Origin: Rhizobiaceae bacterium
GTDB lineage: Bacteria; Pseudomonadota; Alphaproteobacteria; Rhizobiales; Rhizobiaceae
Length of the DNA: 64,000 nt
Reading direction: 5' to 3'
Assembly (NCBI GenBank): GCA_014238155.1
Contig: JABABQ010000062.1
Location: 248,001-312,000 of the forward strand
Shown here: positions 54,825-63,480 of the stretch, one piece after another
Position numbering within the stretch: position 1 is the stretch's first letter
Layout of the letters: each line of letters begins with the position of its first letter
Notes under the pieces: model-generated
Databases searched by the model: none
What the model was told of the DNA's origin: nothing
Seen by the model: the letters and a program-made list of their open reading frames with translations, nothing else
Translations under genes and position numbers: made by a program

Positions 54825-56896
54825 GTTCTGAACCTTCGCGCTATATCATCGGCGTTGATGTGGGTGGCACATTCACTGACGTGTTTTTTCTCGACGAGGC
54901 TTCGGGTCACTGTGAAGTGGCAAAAGTACCTTCAACTCCCGCAGACCAGTCAAAGGGGTTTATTGAAGGCATCACACAAAAAGTAACTGGCTTTGCCGAA
55001 GTCGCCACCGTGGTGCACGGAACCACCGTTGGCACCAACGCGCTGCTGGAACGCAAGGGAGCAAAGACAGGCATCATCACCACCCGAGGATTTCGCGATG
55101 TGCTGGAGATGCGTCGCCGTGATCGCCCCAACACCTGGGGTTTGTGGGGACAATTTGAGCCGGTTGTGCCCCGCGATCGTCGGCTGGAGGTCGCCGAGCG
55201 TACCCTGGCAGACGGCACTATTCATACGCCGGTCAATCTTGACCAAGTGAAACGCGCGGCGCAGCAATTGCTGTCCAAAGGGGTTGAATCCGTCTGCATT
55301 GTTTTCATCAACGCCTATGCGAATTCTGAAAACGAGCAACAGGCTTTGCAGGCGCTGCGCGAAGTGTGGCCGAATGACTATATCGGTGCATCGACCGATA
55401 TACTTCCTGAGATCCGTGAGTTTGAACGCACGTCAACGACCACGCTCAATGCCTATTTGCAACCGGTTGTCGCCAGTTATCTGCACAAGTTGGAAAATGC
55501 TCTGGCCAGTGACGGGTTCGACGGTCAGGTGCTGATTGTACAGTCCAATGGTGGGGTCATGACGGTGGATACCGCACGGCAGTTGCCGGTTCGCACGGCC
55601 CTTTCCGGACCTGCCGCCGGAGTTATTGCCAGTGCCTATATCGGCGAACAGGCAGGATTTCCAAATGTCATCACCTGTGACATGGGCGGCACCAGTTTTG
55701 ATGTTTCACTTGTCGCCGATGCACAAAGCGCGCTTGCAGCTCAAACCAGTATCGATTTTGGCCTGACGGTGCGCGCACCGATGATCGAGATGACAACAAT
55801 TGGCGCCGGGGGAGGGTCCATCGCCTGGGTGGATCGGGGAGACCTGCTGCAGGTTGGTCCCGAAAGCGCCGGCTCCAATCCAGGGCCGGTCTGTTACGGA
55901 CTGGGCAATGAACGACCAACCGTTACCGACGCCAATGTTGTTTTGGGGCGTATCAATGCCGACAAGCCGATTGGTGGCAAGCTTGAACGACTGGATGTCG
56001 ATCACGCCAAGGCGGCCATTGAAAAGCATATTGCCACACCGCTTGGGCTTGATGTGATGTCGGCTGCAGAAGCAATTATCCGCGTTGCCAATTCCAAAAT
56101 GGCGGGGGCAATCCGTCTGGTTTCGATAGAACGGGGTTTTGATCCCAAAAATTTCTCGGCCATGCCTTTTGGCGGCGGCGGCGCCCTGCATACGGGGGCT
56201 CTGATCAAGGAAGTGGGACTGGAAAGTGCGCTGGTACCCCGCTATCCGGGCATCAACTCGGCGCTCGGCTGTACCATTGCTGACATGCGCCATGACTTCG
56301 TGCAGACGGTCAATGGCATTCTCGACAGCCTCGATCTGGACGGTTTGAACACTCAATTGTCGCAACTTGCTGCAGATGGACTGACGCTGTTGGACAAGGC
56401 GGGCGTGGCTTTTGAAAGCAGCGATGTACGGTTTGAACTGGATATGAGCTATCTCGGTCAGACCCATACTGTCGATGTTGCAATCCCTTCAGAATTCGAA
56501 AATGGTCGAACACAATTTGAAGTCAAAACCATCATGGAGGCCTTTGAAGTCCGCTATCGCGAAGTTTATGGACGACCGTTGGTCGGCATTCCCATTCGGG
56601 TTTTGAATCTGCGTGTATCGGCTATTGGACGGCGCCCCAAATTCGATCTGAAACTGCTGGCACCCGGCGATGATGTGTCTCCCGAACAGGCAAAGACCGG
56701 CACGCGAAAGGTGTGGTTTGATGGGGCGTTTCATGAAACTGCCATCTATCAGCGGCTGCCCTTGCCGGTCGGAACACAGATTGTCGGCCCGGCCATTCTT
56801 GAGCAACCCGATGCGACGATCTGCATTGAACCGGATTTAACCGGTGCAGTGGATCAGTTTGGCAATCTCGTGATTACCCGAAAACAACAGGCTTGA
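54821..56896 (+). CDS. hyuA: Hydantoinase A/oxoprolinase-family subunit (ATP-binding)
   Basis: 691 residues from ATG 54821, overlapping hyuB by ATGA. The actin/Hsp70-type ATP-binding fold shows phosphate-1 GVDVGGTFTDVFF at the N-terminus and phosphate-2 TCDMGGTSFDVSLVAD near residue 288, with HGTTVGTNALLERKG near residue 65 and GAGGGSIAWVD near residue 325. It activates the substrate carbonyl with ATP for the HyuB partner. The substrate is unknown. The isochorismatase-fold gene begins 3 bases after its stop. Confidence 0.91.
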   Translation: MSSEPSRYIIGVDVGGTFTDVFFLDEASGHCEVAKVPSTPADQSKGFIEGITQKVTGFAEVATVVHGTTVGTNALLERKGAKTGIITTRGFRDVLEMRRRDRPNTWGLWGQFEPVVPRDRRLEVAERTLADGTIHTPVNLDQVKRAAQQLLSKGVESVCIVFINAYANSENEQQALQALREVWPNDYIGASTDILPEIREFERTSTTTLNAYLQPVVASYLHKLENALASDGFDGQVLIVQSNGGVMTVDTARQLPVRTALSGPAAGVIASAYIGEQAGFPNVITCDMGGTSFDVSLVADAQSALAAQTSIDFGLTVRAPMIEMTTIGAGGGSIAWVDRGDLLQVGPESAGSNPGPVCYGLGNERPTVTDANVVLGRINADKPIGGKLERLDVDHAKAAIEKHIATPLGLDVMSAAEAIIRVANSKMAGAIRLVSIERGFDPKNFSAMPFGGGGALHTGALIKEVGLESALVPRYPGINSALGCTIADMRHDFVQTVNGILDSLDLDGLNTQLSQLAADGLTLLDKAGVAFESSDVRFELDMSYLGQTHTVDVAIPSEFENGRTQFEVKTIMEAFEVRYREVYGRPLVGIPIRVLNLRVSAIGRRPKFDLKLLAPGDDVSPEQAKTGTRKVWFDGAFHETAIYQRLPLPVGTQIVGPAILEQPDATICIEPDLTGAVDQFGNLVITRKQQA

Positions 56897-56899
56897 TAG

Positions 56900-57505
56900 A
56901 TGGCAGAGTTTGACCCGATATCGACGGCATTGATGCTGATCGACATGCAAAACGATTTCCTGCATCCCCAGGGAGCCTACGGACGTGCCGGGCAGAAAAG
57001 CGATGCAATTGCCGCGCTGCCCGACCGTCTTGTGGGCGTTGCCGAAGCCATCAGGGATGCCGGCGGCTGGATCGTTTCCACCCATTTTACTCTTGTCCCC
57101 GGCAAAGCTGGTAAGCCGTTTATATCGCCGCACCTGAAACAGCTGCGGCCGTTTTTGGGCCAGGGGGATTTTCAACCCGGTGCCTTTGGCCATCAGTTGA
57201 TCGACCCGCTCCAACCGGCAGATCTGACGGTGGAGAAGGTTGCCTTCTCAGCATTCTATCAAAGTCGGCTGGAATGGGTGCTGCAGCGGGCCGGAATCAA
57301 GACCCTGATTTTTGGCGGGATTGTCACCAATGGCGGTGTCGCCTCGACCGTGCGCGATGCCCATGTGCGGGATTTTCATTGCATCGTGATGGAAGATGGG
57401 TGTGCAGCGTTTAGCCAACAGGCGCATGACTCTTCAATTGACTCGTTGTCGACCATTGCCAAAATTGCCAGCTGCGATGCGATGATCGCCCAAATCAAGG
57501 ACTAA
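56900..57505 (+). CDS. Isochorismatase-fold hydrolase lacking the nucleophilic Cys
   Basis: 201 residues. Two of the three catalytic residues of cysteine hydrolases are present: Asp15 (LIDMQNDF) and Lys113 (VEKVAFSAF). The third motif, normally T-N-V-C-V, reads T143-N-G-G-V here, so Gly146 (codon 57335-57337, GGT) replaces the Cys. True isochorismatases also lack the Cys, while amidases of the fold (carbamoylsarcosine, maleamate, biuret hydrolases) need it. It may use water directly, as isochorismatase does, or have a non-amidase role. Three-base gaps on both sides place it within the HyuAB operon. Confidence 0.85.
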   Translation: MAEFDPISTALMLIDMQNDFLHPQGAYGRAGQKSDAIAALPDRLVGVAEAIRDAGGWIVSTHFTLVPGKAGKPFISPHLKQLRPFLGQGDFQPGAFGHQLIDPLQPADLTVEKVAFSAFYQSRLEWVLQRAGIKTLIFGGIVTNGGVASTVRDAHVRDFHCIVMEDGCAAFSQQAHDSSIDSLSTIAKIASCDAMIAQIKD

Positions 57506-57508
57506 CAC

Positions 57509-58909
57509 ATGTCAGTAGTTTCGGCTGAGGGAGTTACATTTGATGCCGGGATACCGTTGCTGATTGTCGGCGCCGGTGCCAGCGGTCTGGTGGCGGCTCT
57601 GGCGGCAAGGGATGCCGGTGTTGAATGTGTGGTGCTGGAGCGAGATCTGGTTCCCAGCGGCAGCACGGCGCTTTCATCGGGCATGATCCCGGCCTGCGAA
57701 ACCCGGATACAGCACGACAAAAGTGTCAGTGACAGCGTGCAGGTCATGGCCGCGGATATCTTCAAGAAAGCCCGTGGAGAAGCCGATCCATCGATGATTG
57801 ACGTGATGTGCCGTGCTTCCGGACCTGCAATTGACTGGCTCACGGCGACCCACGGTCTTGATCTGACTCTGGTGGAAGGCTTTCTCTATCCCGGCCACAG
57901 CCAGTTGCGTATGCATGCACCCCCCTCGCGATCGGGCGCGGATCTGATGGGCGGTCTGGTCAGGGCTGCTGAGAATGCAGGGGTAGATGTTCTGTGCGGC
58001 GCCCATGTTACCAAGATCTATGCCGACGACACTGCCCGGATCAAAGGGGTAAAAATTACCCGCCCCGACGCAACCACCGAATTGATTGGCTGCTCGGCGT
58101 TGATCCTGGCCTGCAACGGATTTGGCGGTAATCCTGATATGCTGCGCAAATATATTCCCGACATGCAGGATGCGTTGTATTTCGGTCATCCGGGCAATCA
58201 GGGGGACGCCATCAATTGGGGCCAGTCGCTGGGGGGAGCAACGCGGCATCTGGGCGCCTATCAGGGCCACGGATCTGTCGCTCACCCGCACGGCATCTTG
58301 ATCAGCTGGGCGCTGATGATGGAAGGTGGCATTCAGGTCAATTGTGATGGGGTTCGGTTTTCCAATGAGCTGGATGGCTATTCCGAACAGGCCCGTCGTG
58401 TACTGAGCCAAGCGGAGGGATTGGCCTGGAACCTGTTTGATGGCCGCCTGCGCGACCTTGTTGTCGGGTTTGAAGATTTCAAGCAGGCCGAGGCCAATGG
58501 TGCGGTGCTAAAAGCCAGTTCGATTGACGAACTGGGTGCAAAAATCAAGGTGCCGATTGCTGAATTGCGCGCCACCCTTGAGAAGATCAGGCACTTGATA
58601 ACTGCTCGCGAGAAAGACGAATTTGGCCGTGACTTCTCCGTCAACCCTACGCTGAAGCCACCTTTTTATGCAGTGAAAGTCACCGGTTCATTATTCCACA
58701 CTCAAGGAGGGTTGAAGGTAGATTCAAGCGCCAGAGTTTTGACTGCAAATGGCCAGTCCCTGCCCAACCTGTTCGCCAGCGGCGGTGCGGCATGCGGTGT
58801 CTCGGGGCCAGAGGATTGGGGTTATCTGTCGGGCAACGGTTTGTTGTCGGCAATTGCCCTGGGTCGAATTGCCGGTCAATCAGCAGCAAAGCTGGTTGGC
58901 GCGAATTGA
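57509..58909 (+). CDS. FAD-dependent oxidoreductase, fumarate reductase/succinate dehydrogenase flavoprotein-like
   Basis: 466 residues. The FAD motif LIVGAGASGLVAALAARDAG is near residue 17 and a second FAD contact is ALILACNGFGGNP near residue 195. The C-terminal TGSLFHTQGGLKVDSSARVLTANGQSLPNLFASGGAACGVSG...GYLSGNGLLSAIALGRIAG is typical of FAD_binding_2 enzymes such as fumarate reductases, tricarballylate dehydrogenase and ketosteroid dehydrogenases. It probably reduces or introduces a C=C bond next to a carbonyl. Last gene of the operon; the repeat region begins 35 bases after its stop. Confidence 0.88.
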   Translation: MSVVSAEGVTFDAGIPLLIVGAGASGLVAALAARDAGVECVVLERDLVPSGSTALSSGMIPACETRIQHDKSVSDSVQVMAADIFKKARGEADPSMIDVMCRASGPAIDWLTATHGLDLTLVEGFLYPGHSQLRMHAPPSRSGADLMGGLVRAAENAGVDVLCGAHVTKIYADDTARIKGVKITRPDATTELIGCSALILACNGFGGNPDMLRKYIPDMQDALYFGHPGNQGDAINWGQSLGGATRHLGAYQGHGSVAHPHGILISWALMMEGGIQVNCDGVRFSNELDGYSEQARRVLSQAEGLAWNLFDGRLRDLVVGFEDFKQAEANGAVLKASSIDELGAKIKVPIAELRATLEKIRHLITAREKDEFGRDFSVNPTLKPPFYAVKVTGSLFHTQGGLKVDSSARVLTANGQSLPNLFASGGAACGVSGPEDWGYLSGNGLLSAIALGRIAGQSAAKLVGAN

Positions 58910-58943
58910 ACAACAAGTTGAATCTCGGTTGTCAAGCTTGTCC

Positions 58944-59159
58944 TGCGACACTCGCATGCTTCGGGGTTTAGTATCCCCACCTGATGCGGTCGGTATTGAC
59001 CGTAACGATACCTCCTCAACCTTCGGACCGGGCTGGCGTATGTCCAGGGTGCTCCCCTTGCGGGGAAAATCTAAAGGCCATGGCGGTCGTCATCAGGCGG
59101 CATACTACTTCCCGGCTACCAGAGGTTTTCGCCGCAATCGCCGCCGCCGCCGCCGCAGG
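58944..59159 (+). repeat. Repeat X, left copy (inverted partner at 63735-63953)
   Basis: Aligns to the reverse complement of 63735-63953. A block of 42 bases beginning GCGGTCGGTATTGACCGTAA (58984 on) is identical in both, and the ~106 bases around it are about 89% identical by eye. Short hairpins recur at equivalent places, e.g. CCCC-ttgc-GGGG here against TCCC-ttc-GGGGGA in the other copy. The end near 59129-59158 is a GCC triplet tract. Small reading frames inside it look like shadows. Confidence 0.8.
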
Positions 59160-59196
59160 AAGTTGATTTGTTGGAGGAAGATGAGACACCTCTCCA

Positions 59197-59345
59197 ATTG
59201 TCATCCCCGTTCCGCGACAGGCGGGGACCCAGTTATCAGCCGGAATGAAAAGCAAGATTGGTTGTAGAGGGTGTTGCACGTCCAGCCCAAATAGCGCCTT
59301 TCTTCTAATGGCAGCTGGGGTCCCCGCCTGCGCGGGGATGACAAT
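59197..59345. mobile_element. MITE-like element with terminal inverted repeats
   Basis: The left end ATTGTCATCCCCG...GGCGGGGACCCAG (59197-59232) is matched by the reverse complement of the right end CTGGGGTCCCCGCC...GGGGATGACAAT (59315-59345). Inside are ~80 bases with no gene. Elements with ends like TCATCCCCGC...GCGGGGACCCAG are widespread non-autonomous repeats in proteobacteria. No target duplication was identified. Confidence 0.75.
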
Positions 59346-59362
59346 GGAGAAAGTGGAGTAAA

Positions 59363-59645
59363 GCGCCGCGGTTTGGTTCGCGGCTTTGCCGCTTGCGCTC
59401 ACGCTGTCGGGCTTCGCCCTGCGCTCCCCTCTCTTATGGGATTGGGGCGGCGCATAAGCGCCGGACGGCTCTTCGCCGTCTCTACCGATGGTTCAGAGTT
59501 GGCCGTAATCGTGGTGAGGTAAATTCCGAGGGTTGTGTGTTAGGCCGCGAAGAGCGGCCCGGTCGAAAGACCGCCCCAATTTCACAAAGGAGGGGAGCGA
59601 AGGGCGTAGCCCGACAGCGCGAGCGCAAATTAAAAACCGCGGCGG
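59363..59645. repeat. Palindromic element E1 (long imperfect inverted repeat)
   Basis: Arms of about 42 bases starting at 59391 (CTTGCGCTCACGCTGTCGGG) and ending at 59629 match with only a few differences, and outer GCGCCGCGGTTT/AAACCGCGGCG arms extend the palindrome. Inside are ATTGGGGCGGC and ACCGCCCCAAT arms and two short hairpins, GACGGC-TCTTC-GCCGTC and GGCCGC-GAAGA-GCGGCC. The related element E2 lies at 63481-63700. No coding sequence. Confidence 0.8.
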
Positions 59646-59761
59646 ATCACGCCGAACACCCTCTTGCCCGTGTCAGGCCGCAGGCCGCCTGCGCGAGCGC
59701 AAAACAATCCCAAACTCACCCAACATTCAAATCCATCTCAAACCCCGCAAACCAACACACC

Positions 59762-60940
59762 TCATTTTTCCAATCGGCCGATAACCAGCGCCATCAGACC
59801 AATCAGAGCCGCGGCGGCGGTTGAAAACCATGCAATTCTTGCCCAGTCGCCTGAATCGCCAACGCATAGGGCGGCGATGGGTGGACCAAGCAATTGACCA
59901 AGAGCTGCGCCCTGCAACAGCAATCCGTTGAGCGAAGATAACCTCGTTGGGTCGGGCGCATGGGTTGCGGTGCCGGCAAACAGTGCCCCGGGGATCAGGC
60001 CACCAATGGCAGAAAACAGCGCAACGCTGATCAACCGCCCGGAAATTGGCAGGAGTTCGCTATACAGGCCGATCGCCCCCAGCCCCATGGCAATACTGGC
60101 CATGAGCAAGACGCCCTGGCGGCTATAGCCCCGGTCAAGCAGCATGCCGGAAGCTACATTGCCGATGATATTGCAGCCAAAAACAATGCCGCTGGCCAAT
60201 CCGACAGCCGCAATCGACCACCCTGCTTCCTCAACCAATATCAATGGCAGATAAGCTACGACGCTCATATACTGGGCCGAATAACAGGCGAATATCAGCG
60301 CCATGGTCAACGGGCCCGGCAGCAGAAGCAGACGATAGGCTGACCCCAGTGAGGCGCTGCTGCGCTGCGAGCCGGAATTGCTGATGTCCCGGGTCGCATA
60401 GAGAAAACCGCCCGTCGCCAACACCAGTGCAGCAGATGTGAGCAACCACAGGCCCTGCCATCCCACAATGTCGATGACAATGCCCCCGGCCAACAGCACA
60501 GTGGCACCACCGGCCGGGACGAAAGCCCCCCACAGACCCATGGCCTTTTGCCGGTCCTGCAGCGCAGCCTGTTGCAGCATCAATGGCGGAATTGCGGTGC
60601 TGACAAGGAAAAACCCCAACCCTTCGCAAATCCGACTGGCCAACATAATGGTTCCGTTAGGGGAAAACGCGCCGAACGTGCTGGCAAGGATGGCAATCAG
60701 CAGGCCAATAATTGCAGTTCGCCTTTGTCCGTAGCGGTCGGCAATGGCACCGAACAACGCGGCAAAGAGGGCGGCGACGAGACTGAATATTGAAACCAGC
60801 AATCCGGCCTCAAACAATGTCAAACCAAACTCCACCTGCAAAACCGGCAGCGCCACGGCAGCCTTGGCCAACAACAGCGCCGTAACCGCACCTACCACAA
60901 ACAAGGTAAAAACGCTGCGCCAGTTTGTTGTTTCGGGCAT
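59762..60940 (-). CDS. Major facilitator superfamily transporter
   Basis: 392 residues with about twelve hydrophobic segments. Early motif A-like sequence ALFGAIADRYGQRRTAIIGL is near residue 62, and a second-half equivalent GMLLDRGYSRQGVLLM is near residue 270. The family resembles drug/metabolite MFS importers and exporters; substrate unknown. It lies within the block framed by the repeats E1/E2 and X. Confidence 0.88.
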   Translation of the reverse strand: MPETTNWRSVFTLFVVGAVTALLLAKAAVALPVLQVEFGLTLFEAGLLVSIFSLVAALFAALFGAIADRYGQRRTAIIGLLIAILASTFGAFSPNGTIMLASRICEGLGFFLVSTAIPPLMLQQAALQDRQKAMGLWGAFVPAGGATVLLAGGIVIDIVGWQGLWLLTSAALVLATGGFLYATRDISNSGSQRSSASLGSAYRLLLLPGPLTMALIFACYSAQYMSVVAYLPLILVEEAGWSIAAVGLASGIVFGCNIIGNVASGMLLDRGYSRQGVLLMASIAMGLGAIGLYSELLPISGRLISVALFSAIGGLIPGALFAGTATHAPDPTRLSSLNGLLLQGAALGQLLGPPIAALCVGDSGDWARIAWFSTAAAALIGLMALVIGRLEK

Positions 60941-61104
60941 CGAGACTTTCTAATATTGGCGAGCAACAATTTGCATCTAGCGAACTCGGCAGGATTTGGT
61001 CAAGCGCCAAGACGGCTGCAATGTGCCTGTTGTTCTTCCAACAGCGTTGCAGATAATCGTCGGGTGTGCTGTATCGCGCCAGATATTTTCACAAGGACCG
61101 TTCC

Positions 61105-61347
61105 ATGGGACAGGAAGATCTCGGATTCAGCTACCAAAAATCGAAGAATGGCGATGTGGTGATCTTCTATCACGGCCACCGCGCGACCACATTGCGCGGT
61201 GATAAGGCGGCCAGTTTCCTGGAAGATATGGAGGGGATGGATCTGGGGTCTCAACAGCAGGAAATGGCGCGACTGACCGGCAACTATCGGCGCGGCAATG
61301 AACGCCAGGCCAGACAACATCCGCGCAACCGCAGGGGCGGTAATTGA
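61105..61347 (+). CDS. Small conserved-looking hypothetical protein (80 aa)
   Basis: 80 residues from ATG 61105, preceded by AAGGACC. It has the pattern GFSYQKSKNGDVVIFYHGHRATTLRGDKAASFLEDMEGMDLGSQQQEMARLTGNYRRGNER and a basic tail. It looks like a genuine short gene (regular codon use, good start) but I do not know the family. Convergent with the DMT transporter gene, 4 bases apart. Confidence 0.6.
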   Translation: MGQEDLGFSYQKSKNGDVVIFYHGHRATTLRGDKAASFLEDMEGMDLGSQQQEMARLTGNYRRGNERQARQHPRNRRGGN

Positions 61348-61351
61348 ACTG

Positions 61352-62266
61352 CTATTGGGATGACTGAGCGGGCGAACCTTTCTGTTTGACATGTTCGCGG
61401 TAAACCACATAGAGACCGGCCAGAATGGTGATGATGATGCCCACGGCGGCAAGACCATTGGGCAGGTCAGCGAAAATTACAAAGCCGATAATCGTGGCAA
61501 TCGGAATCTCCAGATATTGCATCGGTGCCAGCGTCGCAGAAGGTGCAAAGCGCAATGACCAGGTCATCAGCAAATGCGCCAGCGTGCCCATAAATCCAAT
61601 CGCAATCAGCAACCAGCTCTCAAACAAATCGGGCATAACCAGCCAGTCCGGTACGCCAGAATAGGCAGAATACCCACCATAGATCAGCAGCAGGATGATC
61701 ACCGCCATGCCGCCACTAATGGTTTGCAGGCTGATCGGATCAACCTGCTTGGCGATCTGGCGGGTCACCAGCATGAAAAGCGCAAAATCCACCGCCACAA
61801 TCAGCGGCAGCAATGCGGCTGCACCAACTTCGGCAAAACTTGGCTGAATGACCAGCAAAGTGCCGATGAAACCAACTGCGCAGGCCGTCAGCCGGTGAAT
61901 TCCAACTTCTTCATTGAGCACAAACCGGCCCAGCAACAGCATGATGAATGGCATAACAAAAGCAATCGCCACCGCATCGGCAAGCGGAAGAAAACGCAGC
62001 GCCTGAAACATCGCTCCGACACCGATAATGTGCAATATCGTGCGCCAGACGATCAGCCACAGGGTCCGGCGACTGGACTTCAGCGGGCGCGCCGTCAGCA
62101 AAACCACCGGCAGCAGGAAGAGTGCCTGCAGCGAAAAGCGTACCATCAGCAGTTGGAACAGTGGAATGGTAGAGCCGAGAATTTTGGCAATCGAATCCCC
62201 CATCGGCGCCATGACGCAAAAGCCCAACATCAACATCATGCCCAGAACGGGACGGTCTTTTGTCAT
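61352..62266 (-). CDS. DMT superfamily transporter (EamA-like)
   Basis: 304 residues with ten hydrophobic segments in two homologous EamA halves. The first half has LRFLPLADAVAIAFVMPFIMLLLGRFVLNEEVG, the second RFAPSATLAPMQYLEIPIATIIGFVIFADLPNGLAAVGIIITILAGLYVV. Members export or import small metabolites; the substrate is unknown. Confidence 0.9.
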   Translation of the reverse strand: MTKDRPVLGMMLMLGFCVMAPMGDSIAKILGSTIPLFQLLMVRFSLQALFLLPVVLLTARPLKSSRRTLWLIVWRTILHIIGVGAMFQALRFLPLADAVAIAFVMPFIMLLLGRFVLNEEVGIHRLTACAVGFIGTLLVIQPSFAEVGAAALLPLIVAVDFALFMLVTRQIAKQVDPISLQTISGGMAVIILLLIYGGYSAYSGVPDWLVMPDLFESWLLIAIGFMGTLAHLLMTWSLRFAPSATLAPMQYLEIPIATIIGFVIFADLPNGLAAVGIIITILAGLYVVYREHVKQKGSPAQSSQ

Positions 62267-62462
62267 GGCGGTTCCGGGGTTCTTTGAGAGTTGGAGACAC
62301 CTACAAACTACCGTTCTGCAAATGAATCAAGCTTTGTTCCCACCTTGCCAACACCGCAGCGCCAAATGCGTCCTGATCGGATCAAATATCGCTTGTTCCG
62401 GGCTTGTGCTGGTGGAAAAACTCTCATTTGATGCCTGAAGAGTTTAAGGAGATACCATCACG

Positions 62463-63461
62463 ATGAGCGAGTTTACCGAAATTCCTGTAATCGATGTCGC
62501 CGCGATCTATGACAGCGATTTGGACGCCAGACAAAAACTGGCTGTGGAATTTGCCAGGGCCTACGGTGAAACTGGGTTTGGCTATATTAAAAACCACGGA
62601 ATTTCGAGACAAATTCAGGAGCGGGTTTTTGCCGCCTCCGCACGGTTTCACGAAGCGGACAGCGCGGTAAAAATGGCGGTTGAGCTGAACCGGCAACATC
62701 GTGGATTTATCCCCATCAACACATCGACCGATGTCAATTCGAAACTTGCCGACGTTAAAAAACCCAACCAGTCGGAAAGCTTCATGGTGATGCGCGAAGA
62801 TGCAGCCGACGCGCCGTCCGTGCTGGCGGGTGATTATCTGGCTGGCCCCAATCAGTGGCCGGATCAACTAAACGGCGCGGCGGATTTTCGCGCCGACGTC
62901 ATGGCCTATCACGACGCTCTGGCGAAACTGGCCAACGGTTTGCTGGAAATCGTCGCCCTATCGATTGGTGCCGATCCTGAAGACCTGACAAAGCACTTTA
63001 ATCCACCGACCACTTGGTTGCGATTGCTGTATTATCCACCAGCCAACCCGCTGGGAGATTCAGGACCAGATGATAACTTGTATGGCTCGGCACCGCACAC
63101 GGATTTTGGCTGTCTGACGATCCTGGCGCAGGACGATATCGGCGGACTGCAGGTGCAAACCCCTGCCGGTAACTGGGTTGACGCACCGCGTATCGAAGGC
63201 ACATTTGTGGTCAATGTCGGGGACATGTTGCACCGCTGGTCGAACGGCCTGCTGCGCTCCACCCCTCACCGGGTGATCAATCGCTCCGGTCGGCCGCGCT
63301 ATTCCTGCCCGTTTTTTTTTGACCCCCATGTGTCGACGGATATCGAACCACTGGCTGCCACCGTTTCAAACGAGCGCCCGGCGCGGTTTGAACCGCTGAA
63401 TTTCGGCGATTTCCTGCGTCGGGAACTGGAAGCCGGATATCAAAAGCACAAGGCTAATTGA
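62463..63461 (+). CDS. 2-oxoglutarate/Fe(II)-dependent oxygenase, isopenicillin N synthase-like
   Basis: 332 residues. The N-terminal IPVIDVAAIYDSD...FARAYGETGFGYIKNHGIS is the DIOX_N pattern. The 2OG-FeII domain holds the iron ligands HTD in APHTDFGCLTILAQDDIGGLQVQ (about residue 210) and His in STPHRVINRSGRPRYSCPFFF (about residue 268), with the RYS 2-oxoglutarate-binding Arg. Substrate unknown; bacterial members oxidise amino acids, hormones or nucleobase-like compounds. The FFF codons form a run of nine T (63312-63320). Confidence 0.9.
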   Translation: MSEFTEIPVIDVAAIYDSDLDARQKLAVEFARAYGETGFGYIKNHGISRQIQERVFAASARFHEADSAVKMAVELNRQHRGFIPINTSTDVNSKLADVKKPNQSESFMVMREDAADAPSVLAGDYLAGPNQWPDQLNGAADFRADVMAYHDALAKLANGLLEIVALSIGADPEDLTKHFNPPTTWLRLLYYPPANPLGDSGPDDNLYGSAPHTDFGCLTILAQDDIGGLQVQTPAGNWVDAPRIEGTFVVNVGDMLHRWSNGLLRSTPHRVINRSGRPRYSCPFFFDPHVSTDIEPLAATVSNERPARFEPLNFGDFLRRELEAGYQKHKAN

Positions 63462-63480
63462 GGCGGGGGTTTGCGTTTGA

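Noticed and set aside
58984-59166. Small proteins encoded in repeat X (the same peptide pattern appears in the right copy)
   Set aside because: The peptide similarity is explained by nucleotide conservation of the repeat; there is no ribosome binding site and the frames end in the triplet tract.
63312-63320. T9 run in the 2OG oxygenase gene as a phase-variation site
   Set aside because: It encodes the conserved FFF before the iron-domain end and is simply three Phe codons; no further sign of switching.
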